From positions 26,507 to 90,506 of the forward strand of contig DJQV01000012.1 of NCBI GenBank assembly GCA_002438805.1: DNA of 64,000 bases. The letters run 5' to 3'. This DNA is from Bacteroidales bacterium UBA6377. GTDB lineage: Bacteria > Bacteroidota > Bacteroidia > Bacteroidales > UBA932. Below are positions 40,211 to 48,251 of this stretch, in pieces. Below the pieces are notes generated by a model, which was not told the origin of the DNA, did no database searches, and saw only the letters and a program-made list of their open reading frames with translations. The translations under genes were made by a program, and so were the position numbers. How positions within the stretch are numbered: the stretch's first letter is position 1; every line of letters begins with the position of its first letter.

Positions 40211-41470
40211 ATGAAAACAAGGTTTTATATTTTTGCAGCAGTGGCCCTGGTTGCCGCGGCCTGCACTCCCAAAAACGTGGGGACGGAAAACGAAAAGACG
40301 GACAACACTCCCCCGCCGCTCGGCTTCTACACCGACCGCTATGTGGCTGACACTACGCAGCTCCGGAGCGGAGACACTTTCTCAGTGCTGATGCGGCGTC
40401 TGGGCATGAGCGCGCGGGACGCTTATGCTCTCAGCACGCTTTGTGAGCGCAATGTCTTCGACCTGCGCAAGATGCGTGCAGGCAACCATATACATGCCTA
40501 TTATGACCAGACGGACAGCAGCAGGATTCTGCGCTATGTCGTCTACGAGCAGGACCGTGTCCGCTCCACCGTGTTCCAGTGCACGGACTCGCTTGCGATA
40601 TGGAATGTGGACAAGCCTGTGGAGAGGCAGCGCAAGCTGGCGGATGTCACGATCCGCAGTTCGCTCTGGAACGACATGAAGGCTGCCGGAGCATCCCCCA
40701 ATCTCATAATGAATTTGGCGGACATCTATCAGTGGAGTGTCAATTTCTTCACTCTCAGAGACGGTGACCGTTTCCGCGTGATCTATTCCCAGACCGTGTG
40801 TGAAAACGAGGTCGTGTCCATAGATACCGTGCATTTCAGCCTCTTCAGCGGCAGTGACGGCAAGCAGGTGGCGGCTGTGCGTTTCCAGACAGCCGAAGGA
40901 GGTGGCAACACTTATTGGGACAAGGGGGGCGTGAGCCTTAAAAGGATGTTTCTGAAGGCTCCTCTGAAATACAACCGCATCAGCAGCCGTTTTTCATATC
41001 ACCGCAAGCATCCGGTCACCGGTAAGGTCAAGGCCCACACGGCAGTTGATTATGCCGCCCCGACAGGAACGGAGGTGCACGCCATCGGCGATGGAGTTGT
41101 CACCAAATGCGGCTGGGACGGGACCGGTGGAGGCAACCGCATACGTATCAAGCATATGCAGGGATATGAGAGTTGTTATATGCACCTGTCAAGATTTGCC
41201 AAGGGCATAAAAGTGGGTACGCGTGTCTCGCAGGGGCAGCTGATAGGCTATGTGGGTGCCACCGGCACCGCCACAGGTCCGCACCTTGACTTCCGCATCT
41301 GGGAGAAAGGGCGTCCGATAGATCCTCTCTCCCTCAATTCTCCTGCTTCAGAGCCTCTTGACAAGAAGTATATGCAGGAGTTCAACGCACTCTATGACAA
41401 GTATATGATTGAAGCTGGAGCTATGCGGGCCACTTCTGACAGTACAGGAGTAAAGCAAAGTGGAGATTAA
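40211..41470 (+). CDS. M23-family metallopeptidase lipoprotein
   Basis: A 419-residue exported protein. Lipoprotein signal MKTRFYIFAAVALVAAACTPK (Cys 18). Residues 45-260 include a LysM/opacity-like N-terminal part (SGDTFSVLMRRLGMSARDAY) and an intermediate domain (WSVNFFTLRDGDRFRVIYSQ). The LytM domain starts near 270: metal ligands in HTAVDYA (H-x3-D), SCYMHLSRF and TGPHLDFRI. The last motif is H-x-D instead of the usual H-x-H. Probably a peptidoglycan endopeptidase or an amidase activator in the envelope. Its final 11 bases overlap trmO. Confidence 0.88.
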   Translation: MKTRFYIFAAVALVAAACTPKNVGTENEKTDNTPPPLGFYTDRYVADTTQLRSGDTFSVLMRRLGMSARDAYALSTLCERNVFDLRKMRAGNHIHAYYDQTDSSRILRYVVYEQDRVRSTVFQCTDSLAIWNVDKPVERQRKLADVTIRSSLWNDMKAAGASPNLIMNLADIYQWSVNFFTLRDGDRFRVIYSQTVCENEVVSIDTVHFSLFSGSDGKQVAAVRFQTAEGGGNTYWDKGGVSLKRMFLKAPLKYNRISSRFSYHRKHPVTGKVKAHTAVDYAAPTGTEVHAIGDGVVTKCGWDGTGGGNRIRIKHMQGYESCYMHLSRFAKGIKVGTRVSQGQLIGYVGATGTATGPHLDFRIWEKGRPIDPLSLNSPASEPLDKKYMQEFNALYDKYMIEAGAMRATSDSTGVKQSGD

Positions 41471-42128
41471 GCCTGTCGCCTATTTCCGCTCCCCTGTAGG
41501 AGGCAAGTTCGGGCTGCCGCGGCAGTCAGGGCTTGTCCCTTCCCTGTCCGGGCAGATAGTCTTGGAGGATGAATTCCGCTCCGGCGAGGCTCTTCGTGGA
41601 CTTGAAGAGTTTGATTATCTGTGGCTTATATGGGGGTTCAACCTCAACCGGCCGGTCCGCTCTTCCCGTCTTACCGTGCGTCCGCCACGGCTTGGGGGCA
41701 ACACCCGCGTGGGAGTGTTTGCTTCGCGCTCCCCCTTCCGTCCCAACCCTCTGGGACTGAGCTCTGTACGAATGACATCCGTGGATCCGGCTTCAGGGGT
41801 AATAAGTGTGCTGGGTGCTGACCTTGCAGACGGGACTCCAATATATGACATAAAGCCATACATAGAATATGCTGACAGCCACGTGGGAGTGCGCAACGGG
41901 TTTACGGACAGGCATGGGTGGACAAGACTGGCCGTATCGTTTCCGGAGAGAGTCGAGGAGATGTTCCCCACTCCGGATCTTGAGGCTCTGCGAGATCTGC
42001 TCTCGGAAGACCCGCGTCCGCAGTATCAGGATGATCCGGACAGAGTCTATGGCCTTATTTTCAGGGGCTTGGATGTGCGTTTCCGGGTCTGTGGAAACAC
42101 CCTCGTCGTCGTAGAGATCTGCGGCTGA
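41460..42128 (+). CDS. trmO: tRNA (adenine(37)-N6)-methyltransferase TrmO (TsaA family)
   Basis: A 222-residue protein from GTG at 41460, which overlaps the end of the M23 gene by 11 bases. TrmO methylates N6 of threonylcarbamoyladenosine 37 in tRNA-Thr using SAM. IKPVAYFRSPVGGKFGLPRQSG (residues 3-24), FDYLWLIWGF, GVFASRSPFRPNPLGLSSVRM (about 82-102), and DGTPIYDIKPYIEYADS (about 122-138) are the family blocks. The C-terminal 70 residues form the second small domain seen in E. coli TrmO. Confidence 0.92.
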   Translation: MEIKPVAYFRSPVGGKFGLPRQSGLVPSLSGQIVLEDEFRSGEALRGLEEFDYLWLIWGFNLNRPVRSSRLTVRPPRLGGNTRVGVFASRSPFRPNPLGLSSVRMTSVDPASGVISVLGADLADGTPIYDIKPYIEYADSHVGVRNGFTDRHGWTRLAVSFPERVEEMFPTPDLEALRDLLSEDPRPQYQDDPDRVYGLIFRGLDVRFRVCGNTLVVVEICG

Positions 42129-42130
42129 TC

Positions 42131-42949
42131 TTATTGGGTGAGGGTCGAAGTAATATGGAAGCAGTGCTCTTTGCGCTCATATTTGACCAGACATCTTCCG
42201 GCCTTCTTCTGGTCGCGCAGCACCTCTCCGAGCACCTTGGTCAGTTCGTACGGCTGCATGAATGCTTCCGTCTCGTCCTCGCTCCAATAGCGTGTGTAGG
42301 TGATGTCGAATGTCGTGGCGTAGCAGTGCGCTGAGTTGTCGCTGGCGTTGGGATTTCCGCTGCGGCGCAGTCTCTTGACATCTTCCTCCGTGCGAAGGAG
42401 TGAAGATACCACCAGCTTGTAGTCAAGCAGTTTTTTTGCGGCGAGAGAGTCCTTGAATGCCTTGCCTATGGCGTCGAGTTCATCAGCCGCGCCTCTGGTC
42501 AGGTATGGCATCGAGTACTTGAGGTCATCGACCACATAATAGTCGTTGTCCGTTATGTGGACCAGTCCTGACATGTTTTCAACTTCCGATCTTGTCTGCG
42601 GGATTGTCTGGAGCCCGATTTTCCTTGCCACCTCAAGGTGTGCGGGGTTGAGATCAGCGAATATTGTGGCGTATTTCAGCCTTTTGCCATAGTAGATGAT
42701 CTCCTTTGCATGTGGCTCTCCTGTACCGTCCACATCGTCACCCGGAACATCTGCGGCAGATGACTCTTCTTCAATCTGCGCCTCCATATCGGCGTCTGCC
42801 TTTTCCTCACCTTTCTCTTCGGCGGAAATCTTCTGCTCTGTCTGGATATCATTATCCCTGTTGCGGGTTCCCCCGACCAGAAGGCCGACAAGGAAACCCG
42901 CAATAAAAGGGATTATCAGTATGAGCAGTCCTTTGTAGCTCTTTTTCAT
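42131..42949 (-). CDS. DUF5715 family protein with M15-peptidase-like metal motifs
   Basis: A 272-residue protein with one N-terminal membrane anchor (GLLILIIPFIAGFLVGLLVGG, residues 7-27), an acidic linker (about 35-75) and a globular domain. The domain carries VVSSLLRTEEDVKRL, NSAHCYATTFDITY (SxH-x6-D, as in VanY-type D,D-carboxypeptidases) and EHCFHIT (E...H) near the end, that is, the zinc set of peptidase family M15. A role as an envelope-bound D-Ala-D-Ala or muropeptide carboxypeptidase is inferred. It starts three bases after gcvPB and may be co-transcribed with the glycine cleavage genes, with no obvious functional link. Confidence 0.75.
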   Translation of the reverse strand: MKKSYKGLLILIIPFIAGFLVGLLVGGTRNRDNDIQTEQKISAEEKGEEKADADMEAQIEEESSAADVPGDDVDGTGEPHAKEIIYYGKRLKYATIFADLNPAHLEVARKIGLQTIPQTRSEVENMSGLVHITDNDYYVVDDLKYSMPYLTRGAADELDAIGKAFKDSLAAKKLLDYKLVVSSLLRTEEDVKRLRRSGNPNASDNSAHCYATTFDITYTRYWSEDETEAFMQPYELTKVLGEVLRDQKKAGRCLVKYERKEHCFHITSTLTQ

Positions 42950-42952
42950 CTT

Positions 42953-44329
42953 CTACGCTTCGTATCTGACTATCGGCTGTCTGGCTGCACGCGTCTCGTC
43001 CGGACGCCCTATAGGCGTGCTGTGCGGGGCTGAGTGGAGCAGTTCAGGATCTGAAGCAGCCTCCCCTGCTATCTTGCGCATCACATCTATGAACGCGTCC
43101 AGGGTCTCAAGAGACTCGGTCTCGGTAGGCTCGATCATGATGGCCTGATGGAAAAGCAGCGGGAAATAGATGGTCGGGGCATGGAATCCGTAGTCCAGAA
43201 GGCGCTTGGCGACATCAAGGGTGCTGACCCCGTTCGGCTCAAGAAGCCCGTCGAACACGAACTCATGCTTGCATACTGTCTTGATCGGCAGCCTGTAGCA
43301 GTCCTTCAGGCTCTCTTTTATGTAGTTGGCTCCAAGAGTTGCAAGCTTGCCGGCCATTTTGATATGCTCTTTGCCGAGGCTCAGGATATAGGCATAAGCC
43401 CTCAGGATCACCCCGAAGTTGCCGTGGAATCCGCTTACGCGAGGTATGTCCACGAATTTGACCAGACGTTCAGCCACGCCGACAGGGCCGCTTCCCGGTC
43501 CGCCGCCGCCGTGAGGAGTCGCGAATGTCTTGTGGAGATTTAGGTGCATGATGTCGAACCCCATATCTCCCGGGCGTACCACTCCGAGGAGCGGATTCAT
43601 GTTGGCCCCGTCATAATAGAGCAGACCTCCGCAATCGTGCACAAGTTCGGCAATCTCCTTGATGTCGCGCTCGAAAAGACCGAGGGTGTTGGGGTTGGTC
43701 ATCATGATGCCGGCGATGTCGTCACCGAGCAGCGGCTTGAGATCCTCCACGTCCACAAGTCCGTCAGCCTTGGATTTGACGACCACTATCTCCAGGCCGC
43801 AGACTGCCGCCGAGGCCGGGTTGGTGCCGTGCGCACTGTCCGGGACAATCACTTTTTTGCGCGCGAAGTCCCCGCGGCTGAAGTGATATTCTCTCATAAG
43901 CATCAGTCCTGTCAACTCTCCATGCGCACCTGCACAAGGGAGGAATGTGAATTTCTTCATTCCCGTGATCGCGCAGAGCGCCTTGTCGATGCCCTCAAGC
44001 ACTTCTTCCGCACCTTTGACCGTATCGGAAGGCTGGAGCGGATGAAGGCCTGCAAAGCCGGGCATGGCGGCAATCTCCTCATTGATCTTAGGGTTGTATT
44101 TCATGGTACATGAGCCGAGCGGGTAGAATCCGGTATCCACGCCGAAATTCATCTGGCTCAAGTTGGTATAGTGGCGGACCACATCCGGCTCGCTGACTTC
44201 GGGCAGTTTGAGTTCCGACCGCCTCCAGACTTTTCCTTCAGAAGGGATGGTGCAGTCCGTCTCGGGAAGCGAATACCCGGTCCTTCCGGGACGCGAGAGC
44301 TCGAATATGAGTTTGTCGTAGTATTTCAT
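42953..44329 (-). CDS. gcvPB: Glycine dehydrogenase (decarboxylating) subunit 2, GcvPB
   Basis: A 458-residue PLP subunit of the P protein of the glycine cleavage system. RHYTNLSQMNFGVDTGFYPLGSCTMKYNPKINEE (about 49-82), PCAGAHGELTGLMLM, PDSAHGTNPASA, MMTNPNTLGLFE, and the PLP lysine in LNLHKTFATPHGGGGPGSGP (about 266-285). Works with GcvPA as the split form of the glycine decarboxylase. Two bases separate it from gcvPA. Confidence 0.95.
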   Translation of the reverse strand: MKYYDKLIFELSRPGRTGYSLPETDCTIPSEGKVWRRSELKLPEVSEPDVVRHYTNLSQMNFGVDTGFYPLGSCTMKYNPKINEEIAAMPGFAGLHPLQPSDTVKGAEEVLEGIDKALCAITGMKKFTFLPCAGAHGELTGLMLMREYHFSRGDFARKKVIVPDSAHGTNPASAAVCGLEIVVVKSKADGLVDVEDLKPLLGDDIAGIMMTNPNTLGLFERDIKEIAELVHDCGGLLYYDGANMNPLLGVVRPGDMGFDIMHLNLHKTFATPHGGGGPGSGPVGVAERLVKFVDIPRVSGFHGNFGVILRAYAYILSLGKEHIKMAGKLATLGANYIKESLKDCYRLPIKTVCKHEFVFDGLLEPNGVSTLDVAKRLLDYGFHAPTIYFPLLFHQAIMIEPTETESLETLDAFIDVMRKIAGEAASDPELLHSAPHSTPIGRPDETRAARQPIVRYEA

Positions 44330-44331
44330 TG

Positions 44332-45636
44332 TCAGAGAGCTTTAACGATTTCCACTATCCTGTCAATTTCTTCCGCCCCGTGCTTTTCGGTGACGCAGAA
44401 AGTCACGTATCCTTCTTCTGTCTGCAGGGCAGCGAAATATCCTGCATCAAGCAGTGCTTTCTGCAGCTTATCAACCGGGCAGAGCGGCTTCAGCACGAAT
44501 TCCTTCAGGAAATCGCCTTCGAAGACTTTCTCGAACTTGCCTGTCTTCAACAGACCATCGTACAGGCGATGCGCTCCTGCGTACGAAAGCTCGTTCACCC
44601 GGCGGAGGCCTTCCGGTCCCATGAGTGAGAGGTAGACCGTGCACCAGAGTGCCATCAGCGACTCGTTTGAGCAGATGTTGGAGGTCGCCTTCTCACGGCG
44701 TATATGTTGCTCTCTTGCCTGTAGGGTAAGGACATAGCAGCGCTTTCCGGATGCGTCCTCTGTCTGGCCGACTATCCTTCCCGGAAGTTTGCGCATCAGG
44801 TCGGCCTTGCAGGCCATGAACCCTACATAAGGTCCGCCGTAGCAGAGGGGAATTCCGAGAGACTGCCCGTCCCCGACGGCTATGTCCGCACCCCATTCCG
44901 CGGGGCTTTTCAGCACGGCAAGCGCAGACGGGTCGCAGTATTCGACCAGTAACCCACCCAGGGAGTGGACGAGGTCCGAGAGTCCAGTGTGGTCTTCGAT
45001 GACCCCATATCGGTTGATGGACGGGACGATGACCCCGGCAAGATCAAGCACACCTTCCGCGACGGTCTCCGCGACGTTGCGGCACACGACCACGTTGATG
45101 CCGGCATATTTGGCGTATGTCCTGATCGTGTCGAGCACGTTTGGAAGCAGGGACTCGGCCACTACAACGGAATTGCGCTTCCTCGTGCTGGCAACGCACA
45201 TCCTCATGGCTTCGGCGGCAGCGGTAGGGCCGTCGTACATGGAGGCGTTGGCGCAGTCAAGCCCGGTGAGGTTGCATATCATGCTCTGCCACTCGAAGAT
45301 GTAGCGCAATGTGCCCTGGGAAATCTCGCACTGGTAGGGGGTATAGGCGGTAAGGAACTCGCTGCGTGAGGTGATATACGGGATGACGGCAGGAGTGTAG
45401 TGGTCGTAGGCTCCCTGGCCCACGAAGACCTTGAGTTTGGAGTTCTTCGATGCAAGGGATTCGAAATAGTCGCGGACCTGCTGTTCGCTCATCGCTGAAG
45501 GCAGGTCGTACTCTCCTCTGAAGATGAACTCGGGCGGAACATCAGAATAGAGGCCGTCAAGACTTGAGACCCCTATCCTGTTGAGCATCACCCGTATATC
45601 TTCCTCGGTCTGGGGAAAATAACAGAATTTTGCCAT
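44332..45636 (-). CDS. gcvPA: Glycine dehydrogenase (decarboxylating) subunit 1, GcvPA
   Basis: A 434-residue partner of GcvPB. FCYFPQTEEDIRVMLNRIGV start, FVGQGAYDHYTPAVIPYITSRSEFLTAYTPYQCEISQGTLRYIFEWQSMICNLTGLDCANASMYDG block split here over residues 75-140, VGDGQSLGIPLCYGGPYVGF, and LTLQAREQHIRREKATSNICSNE. Together the two subunits decarboxylate glycine and load the aminomethyl group onto GcvH. Confidence 0.95.
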   Translation of the reverse strand: MAKFCYFPQTEEDIRVMLNRIGVSSLDGLYSDVPPEFIFRGEYDLPSAMSEQQVRDYFESLASKNSKLKVFVGQGAYDHYTPAVIPYITSRSEFLTAYTPYQCEISQGTLRYIFEWQSMICNLTGLDCANASMYDGPTAAAEAMRMCVASTRKRNSVVVAESLLPNVLDTIRTYAKYAGINVVVCRNVAETVAEGVLDLAGVIVPSINRYGVIEDHTGLSDLVHSLGGLLVEYCDPSALAVLKSPAEWGADIAVGDGQSLGIPLCYGGPYVGFMACKADLMRKLPGRIVGQTEDASGKRCYVLTLQAREQHIRREKATSNICSNESLMALWCTVYLSLMGPEGLRRVNELSYAGAHRLYDGLLKTGKFEKVFEGDFLKEFVLKPLCPVDKLQKALLDAGYFAALQTEEGYVTFCVTEKHGAEEIDRIVEIVKAL

Positions 45637-45642
45637 ATTTGA

Positions 45643-46020
45643 TCACTCTGTAGCCTTTGCGTATGCTGCGGCGTTCATAAGCGAGTCGAGCTCGGATGTG
45701 TCGGACATCTCGATTTTGATGATCCATGCCTTGTAAGGATCCTCGTTGATGAGCTCCGGCTTGTCTTCCAGCTCTTCATTGCGTGCTACGACTTTGCCTG
45801 AGACAGGGGTAATGAGCTCACTTGAGGCTTTGACGCTCTCAAGGGCGCCGAAATCCTCCCCGGCTCCGAACTCGTCGTCGATGTCAGGCATATCGACATA
45901 AGTGATGTCCCCCATTTCGCTCTGCGCGAAGTCGGAAACGCCAATGATGGCCACGTTGCCATCGACTTTCACCCATTCGTGTGACTCGCTGTACAGGAGT
46001 CCGTCAACAATTTTGCTCAT
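45643..46020 (-). CDS. gcvH: Glycine cleavage system H protein
   Basis: A 125-residue lipoyl carrier. YSESHEWVKVDGNVAIIGVSDFAQ, and the lipoylated lysine in FGALESVKASSELITPVSGKV (Lys near residue 65). Length is normal. Its ATG shares one base with the gcvT stop. Confidence 0.96.
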   Translation of the reverse strand: MSKIVDGLLYSESHEWVKVDGNVAIIGVSDFAQSEMGDITYVDMPDIDDEFGAGEDFGALESVKASSELITPVSGKVVARNEELEDKPELINEDPYKAWIIKIEMSDTSELDSLMNAAAYAKATE

Positions 46021-47123
46021 TACTTCTTGTATTTTGTTTGATAAAATCTCTTCTTGACCACTGTCCCTTCAAAGCGTTTTTTCCGGATTGCAACATAGAG
46101 CGTGGTGCCCAGGGCCGAACAGGCTGCGTCCACCAGGGCGAAGCAGATGCTCTTCCCGAGGGTGATGGAGTGATAGCCGGTGGTCACGACTCCTACTACG
46201 GTGCCGTCAGCGGTCTCCACCGGATATCCGGCTCGGGGGATGGCCTTGTCGTGAAGTTCTATTCCGACCAGTTTCTCTGCCGTGCCCTCGCTCTTCTGTC
46301 TGGCAAGAGCCTCTTTGCCGATGAATTCCTCCTTGTCCATTTTGCAGAACATCCCAAGACCCGCCATGACCGGGCTGATCTCCGGAGTCAATTCATCGCC
46401 GTAGAGTGGAAGACCCGCCTCGAAACGGAGAGTGTCACGGCAGCCGAGTCCGCATGGCTGCACGCCTGCGGCGAGGAGCTCTTTCCAGAACTTGACAGTC
46501 TGCTCGGGCGAGGAGTATATTTCGAACCCGTCCTCCCCGGTGTATCCTGTACGGCTGAGTATCACCCTCTTCCCGTCTTTGTGGATGTCACAGAATTCAT
46601 AGAATCCCAGACAGGCGGCTTCCGGCAGGCCGAGCGCCTTGACGAGCGTCTCTTCAGCCTTAGGCCCCTGGACTGCGATCTGCCCCCAGTTATCGGACTG
46701 GTTGTCGATCTTCACATCGAATCCCGCCGACTGGCTCTTCATCCAGTCATAGTCCTTTCCGATATTGGACGCGTTCACGACGAGGAGATAGCTTTGCGGT
46801 GCGAACTCCTTGTATACCAGCAGATCATCCACCGTGCCGCCGTCCGGATAGAGCATCATCCCGTAAAGGATGCCGCCGTCCTTCAGACCGTTGACATCGT
46901 TGGTGAATATGTGGTTGACAAAACGCTGCGCATCCGGGCCGCTGATGAAAATCTCCCCCATGTGGGAGACATCGAACATCCCGACATTCTCCCGCACTGC
47001 GTTGTGCTCATCGATGATGCCCTTGTACTGGATGGGCATGTCATAACCGGCAAACGGGCTCATCTTTGCACCGAGGGCAATGTGCTCTCCGTGCAGACAA
47101 GTCTTTTTCAACTGTTCGTCCAT
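46020..47123 (-). CDS. gcvT: Glycine cleavage system T protein (aminomethyltransferase)
   Basis: A 367-residue folate-dependent aminomethyltransferase. MSPFAGYDMPIQYKGIIDEH, VGMFDVSHMGEIFISG (about 43-58), LLVVNASNIGKDYDW, LSRTGYTGEDGFEIYSS (about 180-196), GLGCRDTLRFEAGLPLYG. It releases ammonia and passes the C1 unit to tetrahydrofolate. The dihydrolipoamide dehydrogenase (L protein) is not in this operon. Confidence 0.96.
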   Translation of the reverse strand: MDEQLKKTCLHGEHIALGAKMSPFAGYDMPIQYKGIIDEHNAVRENVGMFDVSHMGEIFISGPDAQRFVNHIFTNDVNGLKDGGILYGMMLYPDGGTVDDLLVYKEFAPQSYLLVVNASNIGKDYDWMKSQSAGFDVKIDNQSDNWGQIAVQGPKAEETLVKALGLPEAACLGFYEFCDIHKDGKRVILSRTGYTGEDGFEIYSSPEQTVKFWKELLAAGVQPCGLGCRDTLRFEAGLPLYGDELTPEISPVMAGLGMFCKMDKEEFIGKEALARQKSEGTAEKLVGIELHDKAIPRAGYPVETADGTVVGVVTTGYHSITLGKSICFALVDAACSALGTTLYVAIRKKRFEGTVVKKRFYQTKYKK

Positions 47124-47136
47124 ATCAGATATAGAG

Positions 47137-47601
47137 TTATTTAAGAGTTTCCAGATCCCTTTTGAGAATCATCTTGGGGTCCATCATCGCCACTTTCTGG
47201 AAAAGCCTGACCTGATTGCCCAGGGATAGGTAGACCTTGTCCTCATGCTTGCCTTTCCTCCACCATTTGTAGAATCCTACAGGGTCGTTCTCAAACGGTA
47301 TTTTTGCGAGAATGCCGTTGCTGAAACCGGGATAGTCAATGACGAGCTTGAGGCCCATGAATTTTTTGTAGTACTCGGGATCCGCACGGCGAAGTTTGCT
47401 CACCAGAGGGTTGAGCACCTCCATGGTATCGACCTGGAGCACCTTATCCTTCACTATCATTTTGTGAATGCGGACCGGATCGACATTAAGCCAGACTCCC
47501 AGCTTGAGAGTCTTAGGCCCGTCCTCCGTGTCAAGCGTGAGTTCGTCCATTGAATAATATACCTTTTCAGGGTCGATAGTGTTCGCAGTTTCCGATACCA
47601 T
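47137..47601 (-). CDS. Protein of unknown function, first gene of the glycine cleavage operon
   Basis: A 154-residue protein with no signal peptide or membrane segment. Composition is charged and soluble (DTEDGPKTLKLGVWLNVDPVRIHKMIVKDK; VGFYKWWRKGKHEDKVYLSLGNQV). I do not recognise the family. It begins the minus-strand run that includes gcvT, with 13 bases between, and carries the only good -7 box of the operon, so it is likely expressed with gcvTHPAPB. A regulatory or accessory role in glycine metabolism is only a guess from position. Confidence 0.6.
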   Translation of the reverse strand: MVSETANTIDPEKVYYSMDELTLDTEDGPKTLKLGVWLNVDPVRIHKMIVKDKVLQVDTMEVLNPLVSKLRRADPEYYKKFMGLKLVIDYPGFSNGILAKIPFENDPVGFYKWWRKGKHEDKVYLSLGNQVRLFQKVAMMDPKMILKRDLETLK

Positions 47602-47624
47602 TTAAACAATTTGGATAATTTTAA

Positions 47625-47632
47625 CAAATATA
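47625..47632 (-). promoter_or_regulatory. -7 box for the glycine cleavage operon
   Basis: The minus strand reads TATATTTG, 23 bases upstream of the ATG at 47601. The leader is too short for a glycine riboswitch. Confidence 0.5.
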
Positions 47633-47657
47633 AGGAAAATTTAAGAAATTTGTAACC

Positions 47658-48251
47658 GTGGATATATTAAAAACAGATTTTTCCTTACTTGAGGGTACCT
47701 GCTGCTACTGCTCAGCGGAGAGTGCCGCACTTATACGTGCGGCTCTCTCCGATGTGCCCCTGAGGGCGCTGCATGTTCTCGGCACCGGCGATTACCACTA
47801 TGTGACCCTGTTTTACCTGGAGAGGATAACCGTCCCCTTTGAGCTTCTGCTCTTTGACCACCACCCCGACGACCAGAGGACCGCGTTCGGAGGGGACCTT
47901 TTGAGCTGCGGCTCCTGGATGCTGGAAGCCCGTCAGCTGCCCATGCTCAAGGCCGCGTATCATATAGGCAGCGTGGAGGATATGCGGGCGGTCCTGCCAG
48001 ACGCGCTTCCCCTCTACCTGTCCATAGATCTCGATGTCCTCTCGGAAGAGTATATGCACACGGACTGGGACCAGGGGACGATGAGCATCGGGGACTTGCT
48101 TTCATCACTTGCCCGTGCATGTGACGGACGGGAGATTCTGGGGGTTGACTTGTGCGGAGGGCTGACCCCGGGACAAGGCGCCAGCCAGAAGGACCTTGCC
48201 TTGAATTACAAGGTATATGATGCAGTGGAGGGCTTCTTTCTCCCTTTATAG
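47658..48251 (+). CDS. Compact arginase/ureohydrolase-family protein
   Basis: A 197-residue protein from GTG at 47658 (VDILKTDFSLLEG). Metal-site motifs of the arginase/agmatinase superfamily occur in order: GTGDYHYV (about 49-56, in place of GGDHS), LLFDHHPDD (about 71-79, D-x-H-x-D) and LSIDLDVLSEEYMHTDW (about 120-136, SxDxDxxDP-like). The family is usually 290-320 residues; this one lacks the N-terminal third, so it is a reduced form. It may hydrolyse a guanidino compound or have another hydrolase role; substrate not predictable. The last six bases overlap the convergent cardiolipin synthase gene. Confidence 0.75.
   Translation: MDILKTDFSLLEGTCCYCSAESAALIRAALSDVPLRALHVLGTGDYHYVTLFYLERITVPFELLLFDHHPDDQRTAFGGDLLSCGSWMLEARQLPMLKAAYHIGSVEDMRAVLPDALPLYLSIDLDVLSEEYMHTDWDQGTMSIGDLLSSLARACDGREILGVDLCGGLTPGQGASQKDLALNYKVYDAVEGFFLPL

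Noticed and set aside
45981..47144. 387-codon plus-strand frame over gcvT
   Set aside because: Antisense to gcvT with no family match; would also run through the operon junction.
47602..47657. Glycine riboswitch upstream of the glycine cleavage operon
   Set aside because: Only 56 bases separate the two divergent genes, too short for the aptamer, and no glycine-riboswitch core was seen.
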